A DNA stretch of 64,000 nt from JAJKIP01 sp037200685 (GCA_037200685.1 JBBCIG010000011.1:1-64000); one strand, 5' to 3'; positions 16,641-26,133 are shown, numbered from the stretch's first letter. The notes: generated by a model from the sequence alone, not told the origin. Numbers and translations: made by a program.

Positions 16641-17825
16641 ATGGCGGCACGCACCGACCTCTTTGTAAGTCCTGATTATTTTAATGTGGATGAATTACTG
16701 ACCGATGAACAAAAGCTCATCCGCGAGTCTGTGCGTAATTACGTAAAGAAAGAAATATCCCCCATTATTGAAGACTATGCACAGAAGGCGGAGTTTCCCC
16801 AACAAATTGTAAAGCAACTCGGCGATCTCGGTTGTTTCGGACCAACGATTCCGGTTGAATATGGCGGTGGTGGATTGGATTACACCAGTTATGGTTTGAT
16901 GATGCAGGAACTCGAACGTGGTGACAGTGGTGTTCGCTCTACCGCATCCGTGCAGGGTTCATTGGTCATGTTTCCCATTTATCAGTATGGAAGCGAAGCG
17001 CAGCGAAAAAAATATTTACCCAAGCTCGCAAGTGGTGAATGGCTCGGTTGCTTTGGATTAACGGAACCCGATCATGGCAGCGATCCATCGAGTATGATAA
17101 CAAATTTCAAAGATGCAGGCGATCATGTTATTTTAAATGGCGCTAAAATGTGGATCAGCAATGCACCGTTTTCGCAAGTAGCGGTTGTGTGGGCGAAAGA
17201 TGAAGCTGGTGAAATAAGAGGATTGGTCGTAGAAAGAGGAATGGAAGGTTTTACCACGCCGACCACGCATGGCAAGTGGAGCCTCCGTGCATCCGCGACA
17301 GGCGAATTGGTTTTTGATAATGTAAAAGTCCCGAAAGAAAATATTTTTCCCAATGTAAAAGGATTAAAAGGACCGCTTGGTTGTTTAACCAAAGCGAGGT
17401 ATGGTATTGCGTGGGGCACCATCGGCGCTGCGATGGATTGTTATGATACGGCCTTACGTTATTCAAAAGAAAGAAATCAATTCGGTAAACCTATCGGTGC
17501 TTTTCAATTGCAGCAAAAGAAGTTGGCGGAGATGGTAACAGAAATTACCAAAGCGCAATTATTAAACTGGCGGCTCGGTGCATTGATGAATGAAGGCAAA
17601 GCGACACCGCAGCAAGTGAGCATGGCCAAAAGAAATGCCTGCGAAGTAGCGCAAAATACTTGTCGCGATGCCAGGCAGATGCTCGGCGGCATGGGCATCA
17701 CCGGCGAATACAGTGTTATGCGCCACATGATGAATATTGAAAGCGTCATCACTTACGAAGGAACGCATGATATTCATTTGCTGATCACCGGTATGGATGT
17801 GACGGGCTTCAATGCATTTAAGTAA
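16641..17825 (+). CDS. glutaryl-CoA dehydrogenase-like acyl-CoA dehydrogenase
   Basis: FAD enzyme of the acyl-CoA dehydrogenase family, closest in motif pattern to glutaryl-CoA dehydrogenase (lysine/tryptophan breakdown to crotonyl-CoA). Seen: FGPTIPVEYGGGGLDYTSYG, CFGLTEPDHGSDPSSM, the GPLGCLTKARYGIAWG stretch characteristic of GCDH, and the catalytic base Glu373 in TYEGTHDIH. The length (394 aa) is normal. It stands alone, with a hairpin in its leader. GCDH is my best call; another short-chain specificity cannot be excluded. Confidence 0.87.
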   Translation: MAARTDLFVSPDYFNVDELLTDEQKLIRESVRNYVKKEISPIIEDYAQKAEFPQQIVKQLGDLGCFGPTIPVEYGGGGLDYTSYGLMMQELERGDSGVRSTASVQGSLVMFPIYQYGSEAQRKKYLPKLASGEWLGCFGLTEPDHGSDPSSMITNFKDAGDHVILNGAKMWISNAPFSQVAVVWAKDEAGEIRGLVVERGMEGFTTPTTHGKWSLRASATGELVFDNVKVPKENIFPNVKGLKGPLGCLTKARYGIAWGTIGAAMDCYDTALRYSKERNQFGKPIGAFQLQQKKLAEMVTEITKAQLLNWRLGALMNEGKATPQQVSMAKRNACEVAQNTCRDARQMLGGMGITGEYSVMRHMMNIESVITYEGTHDIHLLITGMDVTGFNAFK

Positions 17826-18056
17826 ACACCTGTCTCCGCCAACCGGCGGAGAACTTAGGTTGAAGATGTATTTGATTTCTGAAAGTTCTTTTAATAGTTA
17901 ATTGATAATAGTGTAACCAGCTTCAGTTCCCTGATCAACTGTTGTTGCGACGCTCCGTTCATCTTTCTGTCCGCTATTCAGCAATTGCGTCGCAGTTTAC
18001 CATGAGCGAAGTCGAATGGTCGCACACTTGTACTCCATGAATTCTATTCAGCAATG
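17825..18056 (+). repeat. composite element, extended copy
   Basis: Starts at the last base of the stop codon with a B-type palindrome (TCTCCGCCAACCGGCGGAGA, then ACTTAGG), then an AT spacer, then family A sequence from 17914. The A part is longer than usual: after CAGCAATTGCG it includes GAGCGAAGTCGAATGGTCGC, also found near 37745-37800. It fills most of the 313-bp gap before aroK. Confidence 0.7.
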
Positions 18057-18080
18057 TTGGTCAGCAAGGAATGTTCTGTT

Positions 18081-18095
18081 ACTCCCCTTTAGGGG
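18081..18095. repeat. ACTCCCCTTTAGGGG palindrome upstream of aroK
   Basis: The same unit is found inside the phosphodiesterase gene at 10904. Here it lies 45 bp before the aroK TTG start and is followed by TTTAAACTTTAAAAC, as in front of the symporter gene at 35260. Confidence 0.65.
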
Positions 18096-18138
18096 CGAAG
18101 GAAAATTTAAACTTTAAAACTATAACTGGGGGTTTGTT

Positions 18139-18645
18139 TTGAAAATCTTTCTCATCGGTTTTATGGGCTCCGGCAAAACATATTGCGGCCGTCAACTGAG
18201 CAAAAAGCTCAGCGTTCCTTTTTTTGACCTTGATGAACAGGTCATTTCCCATGAAGGAAAAGATATCAATGAAATTTTTGAAGCAAACGGCGAAGAATAT
18301 TTCCGCATAATGGAAAAAGAGGTGCTGCACATCATCACCGAAAGCCACGATTCTTTTGTGATGGCTTGTGGCGGTGGGGCGCCCTGTTATTTTAATAATA
18401 TTGAATACATGAAACGGTCGGGCACCACCGTATGGCTTAATACACCCGTAGATACTTTGTTGAAACGATTAAAAAAAGAACGGTCGCAACGGCCATTGTT
18501 AAAAGAACTTACAGACGATCAGCTTCATTCTTTTATTTTAAAAAAATTCGCGGACAGGAGAATGTATTACGAGCAGGCGGATATCACCGTGGAAGAAGAT
18601 AATTTAGAATTAGAAAAATTGATTGAAAAAATATTTCATGCATAA
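18139..18645 (+). CDS. aroK: shikimate kinase
   Basis: Phosphorylates shikimate in the chorismate pathway. The 168-aa P-loop kinase has Walker A GFMGSGKT (residues 7-14), the shikimate-binding FDLDEQVISHEGKDI region and ACGGGAPCY. The start is TTG at 18139; no ATG gives a complete P-loop domain. A GGGGG run 8 nt upstream could serve as a weak ribosome site. The DUF423 gene overlaps its 3' end by 8 bp. Confidence 0.92.
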   Translation: MKIFLIGFMGSGKTYCGRQLSKKLSVPFFDLDEQVISHEGKDINEIFEANGEEYFRIMEKEVLHIITESHDSFVMACGGGAPCYFNNIEYMKRSGTTVWLNTPVDTLLKRLKKERSQRPLLKELTDDQLHSFILKKFADRRMYYEQADITVEEDNLELEKLIEKIFHA

Positions 18646-19030
18646 ACCTTTTTTAATAGCAGGAGCGATCTTCGGCGGGCTGGGCGTAGCATTAGGCGCC
18701 TTCGGCGCCCACGGTCTTCAAAGTATCACCAGCGATGAAAAAATAATTCACGGGTTTCAAACAGCTGTGGAGTACCAAATATATCATGCACTTGCATTAT
18801 TACTAACCGCGATTATTTTTGAAAAGATGCCGGTTAAGTTTATTAAATGGGCGGGTAATTGTTTTATTGCAGGCATCATCCTTTTCTCCGGTTCACTTTA
18901 TTTACTTACTTTTTTAAAGATACAGGAGAGCAGCGCTGTAAAGATCGCCGGGCCTGTTACACCTTTAGGCGGTGTATTCTTTATCCTGGGCTGGTTGTTT
19001 TTACTAATAGGAGTAACAAAGAAAAATTAG
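18638..19030 (+). CDS. DUF423 family membrane protein
   Basis: A 130-aa inner-membrane protein with four TM helices and the family signature GGLGVALGAFGAHGL near the N-terminus, followed by FQTAVEYQIYHALALL and GPVTPLGGVFFILGW. Function of the family is unknown. The start is the ATG at 18638, overlapping aroK by 8 bp, so it probably depends on aroK translation. A TTG at 18623 in the same frame is less likely. Confidence 0.88.
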   Translation: MHKPFLIAGAIFGGLGVALGAFGAHGLQSITSDEKIIHGFQTAVEYQIYHALALLLTAIIFEKMPVKFIKWAGNCFIAGIILFSGSLYLLTFLKIQESSAVKIAGPVTPLGGVFFILGWLFLLIGVTKKN

Positions 19031-19052
19031 CACTATATTATTGTAATGTATG

Positions 19053-19103
19053 TCCCACAAAGACACAAAGCATTTCTTTGTATTTCTTAGTGGCTTTGTG
19101 GGA
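19053..19103. terminator. hairpin between convergent genes
   Basis: Arms TCCCACAAAG (19053-19062) and CTTTGTGGGA (19094-19103) between the DUF423 gene and the convergent kinase gene. The ACACAAAG/CTTTGTG repeats also look like a dispersed palindrome. It may stop transcription from both sides. Confidence 0.45.
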
Positions 19104-19128
19104 TATAAAATTTCAGGTGAAGGCTGAG

Positions 19129-21030
19129 CTATAGCGGTAATGTAAGTGTAGTCACCGTTCCGTTCTTGTTTTCAATCTTGTAAGAGCCGCCAATACTTTC
19201 CATTCTTTTATTAATATTCTTCAGGCCGTTTCCGAATTTGCGGATATTTTCCAAATCAATGCCTACGCCGTTGTCAGCTATTTGTATTACTAATGCCTGA
19301 TTAATGATAAAGCTGATTTTTATTTCCGCAGCTTTGGAATGTTTAAGCGCATTGTTCAATGTTTCTTTTACACACAGGAACAGGTTTCTTCTTTTATCGC
19401 CGGTGATTTCCTTGTCTTCAATTTTATCAGGTGTAGTTACTTTACAATCGATCGGCGTACTGTCAAAATATTCCAATGCGTACGACCGGATATAAGAGAT
19501 AAGGTTATCAACTGAATCATTGTCACTGTTCATACTCCAGATGATCGCATTCATTTTATTTAATACTTCGTCAGCGGAGTTGGATATTTTTTCAATTTCT
19601 ATCGGTGTATCCCCTTTCATTTTATTTCTCGCTATTTCACTCATCAGGCGGATCGCTGTCATTCCAGAGCCCAGTTCATCGTGCATGTCCGCAGAAATGC
19701 GTTCCCGTTCTTCCTGCTGCGCTTTAAAGACAGCGATTTCTTTTTCGTATTCCTTCATCTGGTTCTCCGCTTTTAGCCTTTCCCTTTCGCTGGCCTGTGC
19801 TACCAATCGTTTACGGTTTTTATAATTTAAGCCGGCAAGAAAAAATACAAGTTCGAGAAATAGCCCTATCTCATAATACAGCAATGACGTTCTTAATAAA
19901 GAAGGGAAATTTCTTGTCATGTGGTTGGCCATGATGATCATTTGTGAAACAAGGGAGAAGGCAAAAAGACACAAGTTGCCCCAAAACAGGTAACGTAGCA
20001 GCTTGTCATTCCAATGCCGGATGCTGTACAGCAGAAATATAATCACCATTACCAGTAAGACGATCTTGGTAATATTTTCAATATTGTTTTCTGTTACAAA
20101 ATTGTCGGTGAAGTAATGAAAGAATGTATAACCAACTACGGATAATGCCAGGATCGCAATGCCGCTATTATATAATTTATGCAGGAAGGGATGCCTCATT
20201 TTCGTCGCCAGGAATTTTTGCATAAACAGCATATAAAATAAATAGCCAAGACTTTGCATCACAAAATCGAGATATTCTTCCTGGAAAAAAGCCATCCATG
20301 TAGTATGGAAGCTGAACATCGCTTTTGTAAAAAGCAATAGCCCAAACAGGAAAGCATAGCCTGAATAATAAAGAAATTCTTTATTGCGGCCCTGGAAATA
20401 ATTAGAAAATGAATAAATGATCATCATCAGCAGCAAGCCGCAAAAAACATAACTGATCAGGTTGGTTTCGTTATTAGACGCATGGAATTGAGCGATGAAT
20501 GCATCAAGATATTCCTTGCTGATAAGCCTTGGCCCCGGCTTGTTCAAGTATGTTTTTACACCCCTGAGTTCGGCGACAATGGTAGCGCTGTCATGCGGCG
20601 CCAGCGAAAAATACCGGTACGAAATACCATCTTCATTGCCGGGTTGGATAGAAGCCAGTTTTTCAAGCTGGTTCCCGGTTTCCTTATATAATTGTATATC
20701 CCAAAAATAAATGCGGGGAAAAAACCACATGCCTACCGCAGTATCGGCTGAATTATATGCATTAAACCTGATTATCGATTTTTTTGTGACATGGGTATTG
20801 GGAATAAAACCTTTATGGGAAAGACCTTTTTTAAACGTGAGTGTATTGTATTTCTCTGTTAATGACTGGTGAGGTTCAATATAGGAAGAGGAAAATTCTT
20901 TATCGCTAAGGGACAATGTCAATGGGATCTTGCTGATGTCGAGATAAGGCGTTTGAATACTGTCCTGTGCGGAAGCATTGCCGGCAAGCAACAACACCCA
21001 AAGCAGGAACAATAGTTTATATCGGCTCAT
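19129..21030 (-). CDS. 7TM-DISM sensor histidine kinase (HisKA_3)
   Basis: Membrane sensor kinase of 633 aa. I start it at the ATG at 21030, where the signal peptide begins (MSRYKLLFLLWVLLLAGNASAQ); the frame is open to 21141. Order: periplasmic 7TMR-DISM extracellular beta domain (about 35-190), seven TM helices (about 195-395), coiled coil, HisKA_3 dimerisation helix with phospho-acceptor His450 in MHDELGSG, and a HATPase_c domain (ADNGVGIDLENIRKFGNGL). No response-regulator gene is adjacent, so the partner is elsewhere. Confidence 0.9.
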   Translation of the reverse strand: MSRYKLLFLLWVLLLAGNASAQDSIQTPYLDISKIPLTLSLSDKEFSSSYIEPHQSLTEKYNTLTFKKGLSHKGFIPNTHVTKKSIIRFNAYNSADTAVGMWFFPRIYFWDIQLYKETGNQLEKLASIQPGNEDGISYRYFSLAPHDSATIVAELRGVKTYLNKPGPRLISKEYLDAFIAQFHASNNETNLISYVFCGLLLMMIIYSFSNYFQGRNKEFLYYSGYAFLFGLLLFTKAMFSFHTTWMAFFQEEYLDFVMQSLGYLFYMLFMQKFLATKMRHPFLHKLYNSGIAILALSVVGYTFFHYFTDNFVTENNIENITKIVLLVMVIIFLLYSIRHWNDKLLRYLFWGNLCLFAFSLVSQMIIMANHMTRNFPSLLRTSLLYYEIGLFLELVFFLAGLNYKNRKRLVAQASERERLKAENQMKEYEKEIAVFKAQQEERERISADMHDELGSGMTAIRLMSEIARNKMKGDTPIEIEKISNSADEVLNKMNAIIWSMNSDNDSVDNLISYIRSYALEYFDSTPIDCKVTTPDKIEDKEITGDKRRNLFLCVKETLNNALKHSKAAEIKISFIINQALVIQIADNGVGIDLENIRKFGNGLKNINKRMESIGGSYKIENKNGTVTTLTLPL

Positions 21031-21140
21031 TAAAGCAGGATAGATGAAGAAGTTGTCAAATGTAATACTTGCGGGTAATTTATACGATACTACTTTAGGG
21101 TAACTGCAGCATGTTATAGCAAACGTCGGGCTCTTCGCCA

Positions 21141-21238
21141 AAAATGCTGAGTAGAATTAATGCAGTACAAGAGTGCGACGCAAGGGACGATGATAGTCCA
21201 CGGGATGCTGCGCATAGCACTGCAGCCGGGCTAATAAT
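21141..21238 (-). repeat. family A dispersed repeat, copy 6
   Basis: Between the divergent kinase and ftsK genes. It has the minus-strand core with CCCTTGCGTCGCACTC, plus about 20 extra bases (CCACGGGATGCTGCGCATAG) between core and tail. Confidence 0.8.
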
Positions 21239-21289
21239 AAATCGACGGATTTTGAACTATTGCTAACAAATGGAAATTTTAAACTACAC

Positions 21290-21297
21290 TATCTTTG
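21290..21297 (+). promoter_or_regulatory. TAnnTTTG box 5 nt before ftsK start
   Basis: TATCTTTG, then GGGCT, then the ATG at 21303. It argues for the 21303 start over the frame opening at 21270. Confidence 0.5.
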
Positions 21298-21302
21298 GGG
21301 CT

Positions 21303-23831
21303 ATGGCCAAAAAGAGCAGGAAAACGACAGCGAAGGGAGGGAAAAACGTTTCTTCAAAATCTACACCCAAAGGATGGAAACCGGAGAAAGAGGAGCGGAT
21401 TGATTGGAAACAATTAGCCCGTGACGAACGGACATGGAAGATCATTGGAGCACTATCATTATTGGTGGCGGTTTATCTTTTTATTTCATTTTTATCTTAT
21501 TTTTTTACGTGGAAGGAAGACCAGAAATGGGTGGAGCAGGGTGCATCGGTACTGTTTGACGGCGATGCGAAAGTGAATAATTTGCTGGGCCGTCTCGGCG
21601 CTTATATCTCGCACTTTTTTGTAAACAAAGGTTTTGGTGTCGCTTCGTTACTGATCTGCACTTTCTTTTTCGTGGTAGGCGTGAATTTACTTTTTAAAAG
21701 AAAAGTATTTTCCATCTGGCGCAATTTAAAATATGTTACGGTTGGTTTATTGGTGTTGTCAGTATCGCTTGCATTTGTATTTGGCGCCAGCGGTTTTTCA
21801 TGGGGTGGTGGTGTTGGCAATATGATCAGTGACTGGCTAGTTGGGATTTTTGGTAATATCGGTACTGCTGCGTTATTGTTTGTAGTGGCGTTGGGTTATA
21901 TCATCTGGCAATTCAATCCCGCATTTAATCTACCAAAGAAGAAAACTATTGCAGAACCGCAAATTGATGAGACAGCGTTGGGCAAAGAAGAATTGCAACT
22001 TGTCGCTGTCAAAACAAATGGAAATTCAGTAAAAGGAAATAATAATAAACTCATTGAAACTGCTGAAGAGAAATGGCCTGCCTTAGAATTGATTGAGAAA
22101 GATGAACCCGAACAGCCCATAGAAGACGGGCAATCTTTTGTAGAGAAAGAAATTGTCAGCGACATCCTGCATAAGCATGAAGATAATATTAGCGCTGAAG
22201 AAGAAATAATAAAACCAATTGAAAAAATTCCTGCGAAAACAAGAAGAACAGGCGAACCGGAACTGGAAATAAAAATTGTTCCTGATAAAATTGTTGAAGA
22301 AGAAGAGAAAGTAGTAGAAAACCTGCCACCTTACGAGCCGACGCTTGATCTCAGCAATTATAAATACCCAACACTCAACTTACTTGAAACACACGGAAGT
22401 GAAAAAATAGTGCAGGATGCTAATGAGCTGGAAAATAATAAAAGCCAGATCATTTCCACGTTGCGGAATTATTCTATCGAGATTCAAAAGATCAGCGCTA
22501 CGGTGGGGCCAACTGTTACATTATATGAAATTGTTCCGGCCGCCGGTGTTCGTATTTCACGCATTAAAAACCTCGAAGATGATATTGCGTTGAGCCTCGC
22601 CGCATTGGGCATTCGTATCATCGCACCGATACCCGGTAAAGGAACGATTGGTATTGAAGTGCCGAATGTGAAGAAGACCATCGTGAGCATGAAGACCTTA
22701 TTGGCTTCAGACAAATTTCAGCATAACACTTATAGTTTACCTGTTGCGATAGGAAAGAAAATTGATAATGATAATTTCATTGTTGACCTTACTTCCATGC
22801 CGCACTTGCTGATGGCCGGTGCTACGGGACAAGGTAAATCGGTAGGATTAAATGCGATATTGGTTTCATTGTTATATAAAAAACATCCTTCGCAATTGAA
22901 GCTGGTGCTGATTGATCCGAAGAAAGTGGAGTTAAGTGTGTACCGGCATATTGAAAAACATTTCCTGGCGAAATTGCCGGGAGAAGAAGATGCGATCATC
23001 ACGGATACAAAGAAAGTGGTGCATACATTGAATGCCTTGTGTATTGAAATGGATAACCGTTATGATTTATTAAAAGAAGCAGGCGCAAGAAACATTAAAG
23101 AATACAACGAGAAATTTATTAAACGGAGATTGAACCCGCAGAAAGGCCACCAGTTTTTACCGTTTATTGTTTTGGTAATTGATGAGTTTGCTGATTTGAT
23201 CATGACGGCAGGAAAAGAAATTGAAATGCCTATTGCACGGTTGGCGCAGTTGGCCCGTGCGGTTGGTATACATTTGATCATTGCGACACAGCGACCATCT
23301 GTAAATATTATCACGGGAACTATCAAAGCGAATTTCCCATCCCGTATCGCATTTAAAGTTTCATCAAAGATTGACTCAAGAACGATTTTGGACAGCGGCG
23401 GTGCGGAACAATTGATTGGAAAGGGCGACATGCTCGTATCACATAATGGAGAAGTGACCCGACTGCAATGCGCATTCGTAGATACACCCGAAGTAGAAAA
23501 AGTCGTTGACTTTATCAGCCAGCAAAGAGGCTACCCGCAACCGTTTTTATTACCGGAATACGTAGATGAAAAAGAACTGGAAGGAAAAGAATTTGATGTG
23601 ACCGACCGTGATGCATTGTTTGAAGATGCGGCACGTTTGATTGTTCAAAACCAAATCGGCTCTACCTCTCTGTTGCAGCGCCGGATGAAACTCGGCTACA
23701 ACCGTGCGGGGAGATTAATGGATCAATTGGAAGCCGCGGGGATCGTAGGCCCCAGCCAGGGTAGCAAAGCGAGGGATGTATTGATCCGTTCTGAACTTGA
23801 TCTGCAACAACATCTTAGTGCGCTGGGCTAA
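21303..23831 (+). CDS. ftsK: DNA translocase FtsK
   Basis: Septum-anchored motor that pumps chromosome ends apart and activates XerCD recombination at dif. 842 aa from the ATG at 21303. Order: basic N-terminus, four TM helices (about 40-195), acidic linker (about 210-360), FtsK alpha/beta/RecA motor with Walker A GATGQGKS (506-513), Walker B LVIDEFADLIM, and a C-terminal gamma winged helix (RRMKLGYNRAGRLMDQLE) that reads KOPS-like DNA. An xerD gene occurs in this window at 46313. Confidence 0.95.
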   Translation: MAKKSRKTTAKGGKNVSSKSTPKGWKPEKEERIDWKQLARDERTWKIIGALSLLVAVYLFISFLSYFFTWKEDQKWVEQGASVLFDGDAKVNNLLGRLGAYISHFFVNKGFGVASLLICTFFFVVGVNLLFKRKVFSIWRNLKYVTVGLLVLSVSLAFVFGASGFSWGGGVGNMISDWLVGIFGNIGTAALLFVVALGYIIWQFNPAFNLPKKKTIAEPQIDETALGKEELQLVAVKTNGNSVKGNNNKLIETAEEKWPALELIEKDEPEQPIEDGQSFVEKEIVSDILHKHEDNISAEEEIIKPIEKIPAKTRRTGEPELEIKIVPDKIVEEEEKVVENLPPYEPTLDLSNYKYPTLNLLETHGSEKIVQDANELENNKSQIISTLRNYSIEIQKISATVGPTVTLYEIVPAAGVRISRIKNLEDDIALSLAALGIRIIAPIPGKGTIGIEVPNVKKTIVSMKTLLASDKFQHNTYSLPVAIGKKIDNDNFIVDLTSMPHLLMAGATGQGKSVGLNAILVSLLYKKHPSQLKLVLIDPKKVELSVYRHIEKHFLAKLPGEEDAIITDTKKVVHTLNALCIEMDNRYDLLKEAGARNIKEYNEKFIKRRLNPQKGHQFLPFIVLVIDEFADLIMTAGKEIEMPIARLAQLARAVGIHLIIATQRPSVNIITGTIKANFPSRIAFKVSSKIDSRTILDSGGAEQLIGKGDMLVSHNGEVTRLQCAFVDTPEVEKVVDFISQQRGYPQPFLLPEYVDEKELEGKEFDVTDRDALFEDAARLIVQNQIGSTSLLQRRMKLGYNRAGRLMDQLEAAGIVGPSQGSKARDVLIRSELDLQQHLSALG

Positions 23832-23904
23832 ATCAAATTTATCGTAGAAATATAGTTCGGTTGCAACCCGGTATGGTCATTGCATGTCTATTGATGTAAA
23901 TACT

Positions 23905-23912
23905 TATTTTTG
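23905..23912 (+). promoter_or_regulatory. TAnnTTTG promoter box of lolA
   Basis: TATTTTTG, 39 nt before the lolA ATG, a conventional leader length. Confidence 0.5.
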
Positions 23913-23951
23913 CCCACCTGTTTACAGGTCTTTAATTAAAAATTAACACTC

Positions 23952-24599
23952 ATGCGGAGATTATACATCGTAATGGCTTTATTGATCGCTGGTTTTGCTG
24001 CAATAGCTCAAAAGAATGACCCCGAAGCGAAGAAAATTTTAGACGCCGTCAGCGCAAAATTTAAAACCTTCACAACCGTCCAGGCCGGGTTTAGTTACAA
24101 AGTAGAAAATGCCCAGGGCAAAACGATGTCCACAAAAGCAGGCACTATCCTGATGAAAGGAACGAAGTACAAAGTGAGCTTCGGCGGCCAGGAAATATTC
24201 TGCGATGGCAAAACAGTTTGGAGCTTCGATAAAAGCAGTAATGAAGTAACGATCAATAACCTTGATGCTTCTTCCGGGATGATCACTCCTCAAAAACTCT
24301 TCACTAATTTTTACGATACTGATTTTCTTTATTTATTGAATGGCGAGAAAAAAGCCGGGACAAAAACCGTCCAGGAAATTGAGATGACGCCTACTGATAA
24401 GAGTAAACCCTTTCATAAAGTATATGTGCAGGTAGACAAAGCCGCCAAATCAATTTACAGTACAAAGGTTTTGGAAAACGGTGGCAACCGTTATACTTAC
24501 ACCGTTAGCAGCATGAAAACAAACGCCGCCCTCGCCGATAATTTATTTATATTCAACAAAAGCAAATATCCTGGGGTAGAGGAAGTGGATCTGCGTTAA
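23952..24599 (+). CDS. lolA: outer-membrane lipoprotein carrier protein
   Basis: Periplasmic chaperone that ferries lipoproteins to the outer membrane. 215 aa with a signal peptide (LLIAGFAAIAQ). The LolA fold is supported by ILDAVSAKFKTFTTVQAGF, KGTKYKVSFGGQEIFCDGKT and VWSFDKSSNEVTI. A single-gene transcript with its own promoter box. The composite repeat begins at its stop codon. Confidence 0.88.
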   Translation: MRRLYIVMALLIAGFAAIAQKNDPEAKKILDAVSAKFKTFTTVQAGFSYKVENAQGKTMSTKAGTILMKGTKYKVSFGGQEIFCDGKTVWSFDKSSNEVTINNLDASSGMITPQKLFTNFYDTDFLYLLNGEKKAGTKTVQEIEMTPTDKSKPFHKVYVQVDKAAKSIYSTKVLENGGNRYTYTVSSMKTNAALADNLFIFNKSKYPGVEEVDLR

Positions 24600-24750
24600 C
24601 CCTGTCCCTAAGGGAACTTAGGTCGCCCAATTCTTATTAATTGTTGAACGATTTAAAGAAGCTAGTTTTTTATTTAACCAGCTTCGGTATTTCATGGCAT
24701 CGTCCCTTGCGTCGCTTCGTTCATCTTCCTGTTCTTTACTCAACAATAAT
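24599..24750 (+). repeat. composite intergenic element, 152-bp copy after lolA
   Basis: B part CCTGTCCCTAAGGGAACTTA, AT-rich spacer with TTTAAAGAAG, then the family A core (24676-24750; variant GTCCCTTGCGTCGCTTCGTT). Same length and order as the copy after accA. Confidence 0.75.
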
Positions 24751-24836
24751 AAGATTATAATGCATTGAGTACATCATTCTTCTTATAGAAAAAATATTTA
24801 ACTATCCAATCATTAAACATTCAGGTTATTCTTATT

Positions 24837-24851
24837 TGTCCCGTAGGGACA
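24837..24851. repeat. TGTCCCGTAGGGACA palindrome left of the IS
   Basis: Perfect 15-base palindrome. Similar ACGTTCCGTAGGAACGT palindromes lie to the right of the IS. Confidence 0.55.
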
Positions 24852-24910
24852 TTTTATGGGTAGAAGAATATGTCTTGTCCTGAAATAGGTTGACACAAAA
24901 ATCTATTAAA

Positions 24911-25255
24911 ATGGGAAAAAAACAGCAGATTATCAATGAGTATTTGCTTGGCAATCTTAGTTATCGTGAATTAGCCAAAGTTTATAATGTTGGCTCCACT
25001 ACGATTCACAGATGGGTTACAAATTTTCAAGGCAGGTCTTACAAAGCAGGCGCTGATTATAAGAGAGTAACTTTACCAGCGATGAAACAATCAAAAGTTA
25101 AGACAGTAATATCCGATGAAGTGGCGTCTTTAAAAAAAGAGTTGGAGCAGGAACGTCTGCGTAATAAGCTATTGACAGCTATGATTGATATCGCAGAAGA
25201 GCAGCTTAAAATTTCTATCCGAAAAAAGTCTGGCACCAAGCAGTCGAAAAAGTAA
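24911..25255 (+). CDS. IS3-family transposase OrfA
   Basis: 114-aa helix-turn-helix subunit: the N-terminal HTH reads NLSYRELAKVYNVGSTTIHR, followed by a leucine-zipper-like helix (EVASLKKELEQERLRNKL) that typically pairs OrfA with OrfAB. Start at the ATG at 24911; a TTG at 24890 lies inside the terminal repeat region. Near its end A-AAA-AAG (25222-25228) is in the right phase for -1 slippage into orfB. Confidence 0.9.
   Translation: MGKKQQIINEYLLGNLSYRELAKVYNVGSTTIHRWVTNFQGRSYKAGADYKRVTLPAMKQSKVKTVISDEVASLKKELEQERLRNKLLTAMIDIAEEQLKISIRKKSGTKQSKK
25222..25228 (+). promoter_or_regulatory. programmed -1 frameshift heptamer of the IS
   Basis: A AAA AAG in the orfA frame (codons AAA at 25223 and AAG at 25226). 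After slippage reading continues VWHQAVEKVRRSEKRS into OrfB with no stop. Confidence 0.75.
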
Positions 25256-25275
25256 GGCGCAGCGAAAAGCGAAGC

Positions 25276-26133
25276 TTGTCATCGCTGTGTGCACTGCTTG
25301 GTTATTCCCGTCAAGCCATACATAAGTACAGAAAAAATAGTCTTGTTCAAGCCAATGAAACTGAATTAATCATTCAGGAAGTACTAAAGCATCGGAGATT
25401 ACAACCCCGGTTAGGCACCCGTAAGTTGATAATATTATTACAGGATTTTATCAGGTTGCATTCAATAAAAATAGGAAGAGATATGCTCTTTAATATATTA
25501 CGTGAAAATGGCCTGCTGGTGCGCAAACGCAGAAATAGGGTACGAACAACCTGGTCTAAGCATTGGCCGAAAAAGTATCCAAACTTAATAAGGGGGACAC
25601 TTCCTGATAAGCCAGACCAACTATGGGTAAGTGATATTACCTACTTAGAAACCGTCAACGGATATTCTTATTTAAGTTTGATTACAGATGCCTACAGCCG
25701 AAAGATTATGGGCTTTTTTTTGTCACCAACGCTGGAAGCTACCGGATGTATAAGAGCTTTAAGAATGGCCTTACAAAACGGTTGCAATACCAGCGCATTA
25801 ACCCATCATAGTGACCGGGGTGTGCAGTATTGCAGTACCGATTATGTTAATATACTTATGACAAACAATATTAAAATCAGCATGACCGAAAATGGAGATC
25901 CCCTGGAGAATGCCATTGCAGAACGTATAAACGGAGTTTTAAAAGATGAACTTCTCAAAAAGAAATACGAATCATATAAAGAAGCTCAAAGCGGTATTGC
26001 CATAGCTATTACTATATACAACTCCCTTAGGCCGCATAGTAGCTGCAATATGTTAACTCCAGATAAAGCACACCTACAGCAAGGTTATTTAAAAAAGCAT
26101 TGGAAAAACTATTACAGAAAAAATGCAAGCTGA
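25276..26133 (+). CDS. IS3-family transposase OrfB (DDE integrase core)
   Basis: 285 aa as an open frame from a TTG at 25276, but it is probably made as an OrfAB fusion starting at 24911. An HTH_21 region precedes the rve core. The catalytic residues lie in LWVSDITYLETVNGY (D), THHSDRGVQYCS (D) and SMTENGDPLENAIAERI (E), all intact. The C-terminus YNSLRPHSSCNMLTPDKAH is typical of the IS150 group. Confidence 0.92.
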   Translation: MSSLCALLGYSRQAIHKYRKNSLVQANETELIIQEVLKHRRLQPRLGTRKLIILLQDFIRLHSIKIGRDMLFNILRENGLLVRKRRNRVRTTWSKHWPKKYPNLIRGTLPDKPDQLWVSDITYLETVNGYSYLSLITDAYSRKIMGFFLSPTLEATGCIRALRMALQNGCNTSALTHHSDRGVQYCSTDYVNILMTNNIKISMTENGDPLENAIAERINGVLKDELLKKKYESYKEAQSGIAIAITIYNSLRPHSSCNMLTPDKAHLQQGYLKKHWKNYYRKNAS

